Origin: Aquilaria yunnanensis
Taxonomy: Eukaryota > Streptophyta > Magnoliopsida > Malvales > Thymelaeaceae
Reading direction: 5' to 3'
Length of the DNA: 64,000 nt
Assembly: GCA_039654915.1 (NCBI GenBank)
Contig: CM077599.1
Span: 19,780,501 to 19,844,500 of the forward strand
In this document: positions 51,010 through 64,000 of the stretch, piece by piece
Layout of the letters: the number at the start of each line of letters is the position of its first letter
Position numbering within the stretch: position 1 is the first letter of the stretch
Translations under genes and position numbers: made by a program
Notes under the pieces: model-generated
Databases searched by the model: none
What the model saw: the letters and a program-made list of their open reading frames with translations, nothing else
Told to the model about the DNA's origin: nothing

Positions 51010-51344
51010 CCCAATTCATTTTAACTTAAGTCAATTAATTTATTTTTACTTTTATATATATATATATATTTTTTACCTAAAACTAATTTCGTTTGAAAGT
51101 CAATATTATTTAAATGCAATAACCCATCTGAAAGTAAATTTTCATGATGTTGTTAAATTTTAATGATTTTTTTTAATGCCTTAAACTATAAAAATTTAGT
51201 AAAATTACAAAAAATTGTATTTTCAATGAATTATTACAACTACATAATATTGACTTTTAATTAAAATTAGTTCCAGGGAAAAAATATGTAAAAATAAAAA
51301 TAATTCATTTTAGAGTCAATTAACTTTATTTAAAACAAACTAGG
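51010..51344. mobile_element. Palindromic MITE, copy 4, abutting copy 3
   Basis: It starts CCAATTCATTTTAACTTAAG only a few bases after copy 3 ends (the junction reads TGGGTTATACCCA) and ends near AAACAAACTAGG, the complement of the CTAGTTCGTTT start of copy 2. Length 335 bp. Confidence 0.8.
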
Positions 51345-51617
51345 TAAAAAAAACACAAACAAAAGAAACTTTGAAAGCAGGAAGTTACATTATTAATGAT
51401 AAATGAAAACACTCAAAAATCAATTTTCAGGGTTCCATAAATGCAGTTAAGATGCAAATGGCTGCTTTCAAAAGAAAAAGAAAGAGAAGGATGCAAGAGT
51501 AGCGTGTGGGATCATAGGCTGCACAGACCTGAGGTGTGTTGAGTATGATGGAGAAAAAAACTAACACTGCTGATTTGGCATCTCTTATATGACAAAGTTC
51601 AGAAAAGCTTAAACAAC
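51345..51617 (-). other. 3' UTR of the BFA2-like PPR gene
   Basis: It lies directly downstream of the PPR stop codon. No other feature is seen. Confidence 0.5.
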
Positions 51618-54344
51618 TTAAATCCCCATGGTGTAAAGCCCCATCTGCTTCATCCACAAGGACCACTTGACAGCTTCTAAGAACTTGTCATTCCTTCGCA
51701 TTGCCATCACCAGATTGATGTAGGTTATTCTATCAGGTTCTATCCCATTTCCTCTCATTTCCCTGACCAACTCCACTGCATCTTCAACCATTCCAGCAAC
51801 TCCATATGCCTTAATCAATGTGTTGTAACTGCAGAGATCAGGACCTGGTCCACATTCTTTCAGTTCTGTCAGAACAGCACCAACTTCATCAATCCATCCT
51901 TGCTCTCCATATATATTGATCATGATGTTGTACGTATAGCAGTCAGAAGTGCAATTTGATCTCTTCATTCTCTCCAGGACATCTCTAAAGTTTTCCATCT
52001 GTCTTTCTTTACCATACGAATCCAACAGGCAGTTGTAAGCTTCAAGGGAAACTGAGAAGCCATTGAATTGCATTTCTCGAACAGTTGATGACATATTCTC
52101 TAAGTCCTTGTTTTTACCATATGCAGCAATAACGGTGTTGTAAGATATCACATCCACCAGTCCTCTTCTTTTTGCCATCAGGAATACCCTCTCAACCTTA
52201 TTGAAAAGCTTTGCTTTTCCATAAACATCAAGCATGACATTGAAGGTGATAGTATTAGGACAAAAGCCATTCTGAATCATCTCATTGAAAATCTTTGAAA
52301 GTTCATCAACTGGCAAAGCGCGTGCACAACAGTTTATGACACAATTGTACATTTCCTGATCCCAAGTAATTCCACTCTTCAAAATTTTATAATACAGGCC
52401 TGATAATTTATCCTGCAAGCCACAGATTTGATATATACGGAGCATGTCAAGGAACAGATGTATATCAGGAACAATCCCAGTCTCCTTGTCCATTCTCTCC
52501 AATACAGAGCAAGCATCTTTGAAACATCCTTCTTTCACATACATTCTGACAACTATGCTATAGGCAATCATATCCAAGGGAGTTTCTGAAGACTTCAATT
52601 TCAGATAGAGTTTCTCTGCTTCAGCAAACTGACCCATAGCACTGTAGATGTCAATCATTGTGCACATGATGTACAAATTTGGCCTGTTCTCACGTGCAGG
52701 CATTTGGCCAAAAATCTTAACAGCATTATCAAAACACCCTAACTCCTTGCATGAGCAGATTAACAAATGATAAAGGTTATCCTCAAAATTCGGATCCTTC
52801 CAATTTTTAGTTCTTAAAACATCAATAGCATCATCTACCAATCCTTGCTTCACATAGGACATGACGAGAATGGAGCAAGAAGTCCGGTCAACTAACACAT
52901 GCTCATAGAAAGACCCTTTCATGAGCAGAGGTACTTTATCAGTTTTACCAGCTCTTTCATATGCCCGCAGCAGAGTGCTCAGAATAGAAGAATGTTGACA
53001 TCCCATTTTCAGCATATCATCAACTATTCTTACGATGGTCTCCTCATTCCCATGCTGTGCTTCTAGATTAATTAGCGTCTTTATGTTGGTTGAGTTAGGC
53101 TTGAAACCTAACTGCTTCATGTCCTTATAGTACCATTTTGCCAGCTTATAATTGTTAGCTCGACCCCAACCCTCAATCATGGAGCGGTAAGTTGTTTCAT
53201 TGGGTTTTAATCCAACTCGACCGATGCTAAGGAACAACATATGAGCAGCATCCATGTCACAAGCTTTTCCATACCCTGTAATCAAAGTATTGTAGGCAAC
53301 AATATCTGGAGAAGTGCCTGCTTCTTGCATCAAGGTCATTATCAGCTGGGCATCCTCTAACTTGCCTTGCTGACTATAAGCATTAAGCATCACAAACCAA
53401 TTCTCCTTATCAAGTATCATTTCATCTTCTCTCATTAAGCGAATGACTTCTTCTGCTTTATCATACATAGTCAACCTTGTGTAAATTGTTATCATAGCCG
53501 AGTATGCAGACTGACACACAATTCCAGAGTTCCTCATCTGGGAAAAAACAAACTCTGCCTCCTCCGCTTTTGAACCTTTCTGGTAAAGTCCCATGATCAT
53601 ACCAAAGGTGGCAACATTAGGCTGAACTCCATGTTCCAACATCATCTGAAACCATCTTGTTCCCATTTCAATGAGCCCCTTTCTACAGCATGCATATATA
53701 AGAGTATTGAATAACTGAAAGTTAAGTTCACAACCAAAAGCTGAACCAACTTGACTGATCATTCTTTCGGCTGCCTCCCAATCTTCTTTCCTACCCAGTA
53801 CTTGAAGAACCAACTTAAAAGCAGTCACATTTCCCTCTAATTTTCCATTACCTTTCATCCAATCGAAAAACTTCAGTGCATTGTTATCACTGCACCTCTC
53901 AAGCCGTTTTAATATGGCATTACAACAATCCAAGCTAAGGTTAGGCTTAATAGCAGAGTAATCAACATCCAAGCCACCGCCATGGGCAGACAGATATCCT
54001 TCCACTTCACTAATATTACTCCTAAACTCAAACTTCATAGCCACATCTCTTCTGTAAACCTTCTTAGCAGCCCTAGCCTTGTATATTCTAAGACATGAAT
54101 TGGGTACACCAGCTGTGTTCGAATCACCAGATTCAGACACATGGGGTGCTTCAGTCTCAGAACGTGAGGCCTTGCCCTGGTTGAGTCTAGTGGGAGAACC
54201 CAGTAAACAAGCCCTAGTGTTATGAATGTAACTGGTGAAAGTGAAAATTGGGAACTGGTCAGGCAATTGAGAGGGGTTTACATGGAAGTTGAGCTTCTTT
54301 GAATCAATCGTGTCCAAGGAGACAGAAAAGTTCAACGAAGCCAT
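51618..54344 (-). CDS. BFA2: P-class pentatricopeptide repeat protein, plastid, BFA2-like
   Basis: A single exon of 908 aa. The first about 60 residues are Ser/Asn-rich without a hydrophobic helix, as in a chloroplast transit peptide. A pre-repeat region (KFEFRSNISEVEGYLSAHGG) leads into about 20 tandem 35-aa PPR units up to the C-terminus, for example VAYNTLITGYGKACDMDAAH and CSYNTLIKAYGVAGMVEDAV, with no E, DYW or SMR domain. PPR proteins of this class bind single-stranded plastid RNA in a sequence-specific way and stabilise or help process transcripts. The close Arabidopsis homologue is At4g30825/BFA2, reported to protect the atpH-atpF transcript for ATP synthase. RNA target conservation is inferred, not seen. 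It is head to head with another plastid PPR gene. Confidence 0.92.
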   Translation of the reverse strand: MASLNFSVSLDTIDSKKLNFHVNPSQLPDQFPIFTFTSYIHNTRACLLGSPTRLNQGKASRSETEAPHVSESGDSNTAGVPNSCLRIYKARAAKKVYRRDVAMKFEFRSNISEVEGYLSAHGGGLDVDYSAIKPNLSLDCCNAILKRLERCSDNNALKFFDWMKGNGKLEGNVTAFKLVLQVLGRKEDWEAAERMISQVGSAFGCELNFQLFNTLIYACCRKGLIEMGTRWFQMMLEHGVQPNVATFGMIMGLYQKGSKAEEAEFVFSQMRNSGIVCQSAYSAMITIYTRLTMYDKAEEVIRLMREDEMILDKENWFVMLNAYSQQGKLEDAQLIMTLMQEAGTSPDIVAYNTLITGYGKACDMDAAHMLFLSIGRVGLKPNETTYRSMIEGWGRANNYKLAKWYYKDMKQLGFKPNSTNIKTLINLEAQHGNEETIVRIVDDMLKMGCQHSSILSTLLRAYERAGKTDKVPLLMKGSFYEHVLVDRTSCSILVMSYVKQGLVDDAIDVLRTKNWKDPNFEDNLYHLLICSCKELGCFDNAVKIFGQMPARENRPNLYIMCTMIDIYSAMGQFAEAEKLYLKLKSSETPLDMIAYSIVVRMYVKEGCFKDACSVLERMDKETGIVPDIHLFLDMLRIYQICGLQDKLSGLYYKILKSGITWDQEMYNCVINCCARALPVDELSKIFNEMIQNGFCPNTITFNVMLDVYGKAKLFNKVERVFLMAKRRGLVDVISYNTVIAAYGKNKDLENMSSTVREMQFNGFSVSLEAYNCLLDSYGKERQMENFRDVLERMKRSNCTSDCYTYNIMINIYGEQGWIDEVGAVLTELKECGPGPDLCSYNTLIKAYGVAGMVEDAVELVREMRGNGIEPDRITYINLVMAMRRNDKFLEAVKWSLWMKQMGLYTMGI

Positions 54345-55452
54345 TGATGAAAAGCAAAAGCTACAACATCAGGCAAATGGGTGTACTAGCATGAGATCGA
54401 GAGTTGTCGCTTTTAACGAGAGAGAAAATGGAACCCATTTAGCCAAGTTTCCCTTACCTTATCGTTCGTTGGGATAACAGAAGCAAAGCCAGTGGACAAA
54501 AAACAATTGCTGACTGGATTCAGAAGCCAAGGAACGAAAATGGAGAACATGCGGTTGGCTCAGGTTGCTCCTTACGAAAAAGGAAGATGATTCCCCGTTT
54601 GGCCATTGGACTTTTCAACTTATGACATGCTCCCCACTGAAGTTTTTTCTCCTTCCATTTGCTAATCATGTATGCTTTCTCGATTATGCACTCTAAGTCA
54701 CTCGTACTAAATGAAAACTCGAAGAAGGTGGTGATAATCTTCAACCTTAGCAGCGAACTAGCAGTTATAGAAGATTTGTTTGTGATTTGCATAGAAAACA
54801 AGAGAATGTATGTCACTAAAATGCTCTATCGATTGACCCCTTTGAATTTTGGTGAAATGGTTTTTTGTCATGTTTTCAGTATTTGATTATAATTCTTATC
54901 GTTGATACAATAAACTTAACTCTTTGTTGTAAAAGTAAAAAACAAAAAAAATCATTTTACAGTCTTGAATCCCTACTGGCCATAAGATTTCATTTTACAT
55001 GTTCATCCCTTATTGTCCATAAAAAATGACAAAAGCAATGAGGTACCGAACCAAGAATGTTAGGTTTGATTCACTTCTCCTCCCTCAGTCACAAACATTG
55101 TTATTGATACTGATTCGATTACGTTTGGGTTCAAAAAAGGCACGTTTTCTTTTTAATCTAGAAATTTCTCCTTCAAACCAAAACACCATATCTTGCGGCA
55201 GTGATTCTGAATTCCTAAAAAGAAAAACATTCGACGTCTTCCGTGATTCTGACACTTAAATATCTTTCTTGGCTTTTACTCTTAAATATCTTTCTTGGAT
55301 TAAAAAAACAAAAAAGATTTTCTTGGCTTTTTGGATAAAGATCAAATTGATTTAGACACAAATCAAGCCCAGGCCCAGTGCGTCACGAGGCCCCTGACCC
55401 AACGGCCTTAGCTACGTCTCTGCAACTCTCCTCGACCCGTAACCGTAAGGCG
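54345..55452. promoter_or_regulatory. Shared upstream region of two divergent PPR genes
   Basis: 1108 bp separate the two start codons and must hold both promoters and leaders. No transposon ends seen. ATATCTTTCTTGGCTTTTAC and ATATCTTTCTTGGATTAAAA (near 55260 and 55286) form a small direct repeat. No TATA box can be assigned with confidence. Confidence 0.5.
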
Positions 55453-57462
55453 ATGATCTCTTATCTCGTTTCCATTCAAGCAGGCACCATTCCACTTCCC
55501 TTCTTCTCTCCTCCCTCCTTGCCCCTCCTTCCTCACCTAATCTACTTCCGCCTGCCCCTCCCCTCGCCTTCCAGAACACGAACCAACTTCCTCCTCTGCA
55601 CCGCCTCAGCTTCTTCGCCTTCTCCCAAAACCAAAGACGTATGGCGGAAAACCGACACGTCGCGGCATTACCCGCTCCAGACGCAACAAGAACCAGGTCA
55701 ACTGGACCACAGCGTGGACATGAAAGAGCTTCTAACTTCGATGAGTCAGACCCAGAACGAGGAACAGCTCTACGCTCTTCTCTCGCCCTACAAGAACCGC
55801 CAGCTCTCCATCCGCTTCATGGTTTCGCTTCTCTCACAGGAAGCGGATTGGAAAAGATCCCTGGCCCTCCTTGATTGGATCAATGAGGTCGCCATGTACT
55901 CGCCGTCTGTATTCGCCTACAACGTGGTGATACGCAACGTGCTCCGAGCCAAGCAATGGCAGCTCGCACACGGCCTGTTCGACGAAATGCGCCAGCGAGC
56001 TCTCGCGCCTGATAAGTACACTTATTCCACGTTAATAACGCATTTTGGGAAGGAAGGTATGTTTGATTCTGCCCTTTCTTGGCTCCAAAAGATGGAGCAA
56101 GATCGTGTCTCGGGTGATCTCGTTTTGTACAGTAACCTGATTGAGCTTTCTAAGAAGTTGCACGATTATTCCAAAGCTATCTCTATATTTTCGAGGTTGA
56201 AGGCGTCCGGGATTGTGCCGGATCTTCTTGCTTATAATACAATGGTCAACGTGTTTGGGAAGGCAAAGTTGTTTAGGGAGGCAAGGTCGCTCATTAAAGA
56301 GATGAAAGAAGTAGGGGTTGCACCTGATACAGTTAGTTATTCGACGCTTTTGAATATGTATGTTGAGAACCGGAAGTTTCTCGAGGCATTGTCTCTGTTT
56401 GCAGAGATGAACGACGCCAAGTGCCGGCCTGATCTCATCACGTGTAACGTAATGATTGGTGTTTATGGGCAGCTTGACATGGTAAAAGAAGCTGATAGGC
56501 TGTTTTGGAGCATGAGGAAAATGGGAATAGAACCGAATGTTATCAGTTATAATACCCTGCTGAGGGTTTATGGTGAGGCTGAGCTTTTCGGGGAAGCAAT
56601 CCATCTCTTCAGATTGATGCAGAGGAAGGATGTTGAACAGAATGTTGTTACATATAATACAATGATTAATATTTATGGGAAGTCTCTCGAGCATGAGAAG
56701 GCCACAAATCTTGTCCAGGAGATGCAGAATAGAGGAATTGAAGCCGACGCCATTACATATTCGACAATAATATCAATATGGGGGAAAGCTGGGAAGCTGG
56801 ATAGGGCTGCAACGCTATTTCAGAAATTAATAAGTTCTGGGGTTGAAATTGACCCGGTACTGTATCAGACCATGATTGTTGCTTATGAGAGGGTAGGTTT
56901 GGTTGCTCAGTCTAAGCGCTTGCTGCATGAACTTAAGCAACCAGATAATATTCCAAGGGAAACTGCTGTTGCCATCCTTGCCAGAGCAGGTCGGATAGAG
57001 GAGGCGACATGGGTGTTTCGGCAGGCTTTTGATGCTGGTGACATAAAGGATATATCTATATTTGGCTGCATGATTGATCTATATTCACGAAACAAGAAGC
57101 ATGGAAATGCTGTTGAGGTGTTTGAGAAGATGAGAAGTGCAGGATATTTTCCTGACTCGAACGTAATTGCTCTAGTCCTGAACGCATACGGGAAGCTGAG
57201 GGAATTCGACAAGGCAGATGCTGTATATAGAGAAATGAAAGAAGAGGGTTGTATTTTTCCTGACGAAGTTCACTTCCAAATGCTTAGTCTCTATGGTGCG
57301 AGAAAGGACCTAAGTAAGTTAGAGTGGCTCTTCGAGGAGCTGGATTCAGATCCTAACGTCAACAAAAAGGAGCTGCATCTTGTTGTTAACAGCATTTACG
57401 AGAGAGCAGATAGGCCCGATGATGCGTCAAAAATCATGAACAGGCTGAAGGCAGAACTTTGA
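55453..57462 (+). CDS. P-class pentatricopeptide repeat protein, plastid (At5g39980 type)
   Basis: A single exon of 669 aa. The frame is open upstream to a GTG at 55378, but the first ATG is 55453 (MISYLVSIQ). It opens a Ser/Pro/Arg-rich plastid-type leader of about 60 residues. About 14 PPR motifs follow (SVFAYNVVIRNVLRAKQWQL, DKYTYSTLITHFGKEGMFDS, NVVTYNTMINIYGKSLEHEK), ending in a short degenerate C-terminus with no SMR or DYW domain. Highly conserved blocks match Arabidopsis At5g39980 (EMB3140, also called PDM3 as I recall), a chloroplast protein needed for plastid development. The likely role is processing or splicing of specific plastid RNAs. The 5' part is GC-rich and the rest AT-richer, as usual for intronless plastid PPR genes. 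Confidence 0.92.
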   Translation: MISYLVSIQAGTIPLPFFSPPSLPLLPHLIYFRLPLPSPSRTRTNFLLCTASASSPSPKTKDVWRKTDTSRHYPLQTQQEPGQLDHSVDMKELLTSMSQTQNEEQLYALLSPYKNRQLSIRFMVSLLSQEADWKRSLALLDWINEVAMYSPSVFAYNVVIRNVLRAKQWQLAHGLFDEMRQRALAPDKYTYSTLITHFGKEGMFDSALSWLQKMEQDRVSGDLVLYSNLIELSKKLHDYSKAISIFSRLKASGIVPDLLAYNTMVNVFGKAKLFREARSLIKEMKEVGVAPDTVSYSTLLNMYVENRKFLEALSLFAEMNDAKCRPDLITCNVMIGVYGQLDMVKEADRLFWSMRKMGIEPNVISYNTLLRVYGEAELFGEAIHLFRLMQRKDVEQNVVTYNTMINIYGKSLEHEKATNLVQEMQNRGIEADAITYSTIISIWGKAGKLDRAATLFQKLISSGVEIDPVLYQTMIVAYERVGLVAQSKRLLHELKQPDNIPRETAVAILARAGRIEEATWVFRQAFDAGDIKDISIFGCMIDLYSRNKKHGNAVEVFEKMRSAGYFPDSNVIALVLNAYGKLREFDKADAVYREMKEEGCIFPDEVHFQMLSLYGARKDLSKLEWLFEELDSDPNVNKKELHLVVNSIYERADRPDDASKIMNRLKAEL

Positions 57463-57977
57463 CATCATAAAAAAAAATTGGTGCTGTAAAGAACAAAATT
57501 TTCTTACACAAGTAGATCGATCCTAAGTCATCTATAAATAGATGGCTACATCCCTTTCGTAGTATAGAGAATTGCAGCTTTGTATGATCACTGGGCTGCC
57601 GGGCATATGTTTTTAGTACTGGTCCAGCATTTGAAGTTCCTGAACTAAAATGTCGATAGCTCTAAAGTCCTGTTGGCTCTTTGTGACAAGCATAAAAGTT
57701 TGGGATGATTCGTGAACAAGTAATATCTTTGTGCAACTGGAAGACGAAATGCATAGATGTAGGAAACAATAAAAAGGATCAGATGTGTATTAGAAGCAAA
57801 TCGAAGGTATACTTCGTCTGTTTGCCTCCCATATCTACCAAAATACAAGAAAGAGGTATAGTTGAGTTGACGAATCGATCCTGGAATTGTTCGTGTAACG
57901 ATCAGCATGTGGAGAAAAAAAAAGTAGCCCGGACAGACCCAAAGTACTTCAACAGGGACATATCAAAGAAGAAAACT
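57463..57977. other. Convergent 3' UTRs of the PPR and carboxypeptidase genes
   Basis: The two genes meet tail to tail with 515 bp between stop codons. Nothing else is seen. Confidence 0.6.
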
Positions 57978-63589
<5,612 letters not shown>

Positions 63590-64000
63590 TTTTCGAGTTT
63601 AGTCTATGGATTTTGAGAGTCTTCCGAGGGTGTTGGGTTGGGTTATATAGAAGGTGGCTCAATCATTACGCTACGCTCTTGCTTGTATTTTGTTTGGCCA
63701 TCGCCAAAGGCTGACACACCACAAGCACTCTGGTGTCAACTTGTTTCTCTTTCATGGAGAATGTTAAAATACGAAATATTTACGGGCTGTCCTGCACGGG
63801 CAACTACTACCTGTATACGAAAACAAACGAGTCGCCATCCCTTCACCCCGCAGTGAAATTTAGGCGATCTTATTTGGAAAAGTTCCTATTTTTTCGCTCT
63901 TTTTATATAATTTTGTTTTTGAATTTAAATCTTTTCTTTTTACCACACACAAATATTTACTATTACAAGTTTAAGGGTTTTGGATGAAGGGGAAAGGGTA
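63590..64000. other. Upstream region of the carboxypeptidase gene to window end
   Basis: Expected promoter and leader of the minus-strand SCPL gene. No other gene is supported. Confidence 0.5.

Noticed and set aside
55378..55452. Upstream extension of the PPR reading frame beginning with GTG
   Set aside because: A nuclear gene should use ATG; the ATG at 55453 opens a typical plastid leader.
56032..56694. 220-codon minus-strand frame
   Set aside because: Antisense to the At5g39980-type PPR repeats; repeated His/Ile-rich composition comes from the repeated codons of the PPR motif.

Overview
The window is nuclear DNA of a flowering plant, most likely a eudicot. It is AT-rich, with multi-exon genes on both strands, GT-AG introns, microsatellites and many small class II transposons. 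I see no prokaryotic, organellar or viral gene set, no tRNA or rRNA, and no CRISPR array. The species cannot be named from the sequence.

Nine protein genes can be supported. From left to right they are: (1) the 3' part of a plastid translation initiation factor IF3 gene (+, last five exons, to 7025); (2) a complete secondary-wall cellulose synthase of the CESA7/IRX3 type (+, 13 exons, 8959-13460); (3) a QWRF-family augmin subunit resembling AUG8 (-, six exons, 14827-18342); (4) a PDE327-like FAD/NAD(P)-binding oxidoreductase (-, 13 exons, 26083-33574); (5) a GTD-binding/DUF593 coiled-coil protein (+, 40271-41814); (6) an LRR receptor kinase with a non-RD kinase domain (-, 44101-47158); (7) a long P-class PPR protein resembling BFA2 (-, 51618-54344); (8) a second P-class PPR resembling At5g39980 (+, 55453-57462); (9) a serine carboxypeptidase-like protein (-, ten exons, 57978-63589). 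I rebuilt every spliced gene exon by exon and checked that the frame stays open across each junction.

The gene order resembles, from memory, the duplicated Arabidopsis blocks At4g30690-At4g30830 and At2g24060-At2g24140 (IF3, QWRF, PDE327, SCPL, PPR, DUF593, LRR kinase). Two genes, CESA7 and the second PPR, lie elsewhere in Arabidopsis. Four of the nine products are predicted to act in plastids, and the two PPR genes are head to head. The rest serve secondary wall synthesis, microtubules, endomembrane/cytoskeleton, receptor signalling and secretion. They are neighbours, not an operon.

The intergenic space is a collection of mobile DNA. There are three hAT-type elements (two with perfect 8-bp target duplications), a Stowaway MITE in the CESA7 upstream region, and a long-TIR Mutator-like element with a direct repeat of about 10 bp. 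That last element carries two nested insertions. A near-palindromic MITE family has four copies, two of them almost abutting. There are also a GAGCATT-type MITE, LINE 3'-end remnants (including a 570-bp tandem pair), and fragments of an alkenal-reductase-like gene and an unidentified exon. I found no convincing undescribed system. The most useful leads are the nested transposon cluster at 33985-36199, the palindromic MITE family, and the small rearrangements upstream of CESA7.
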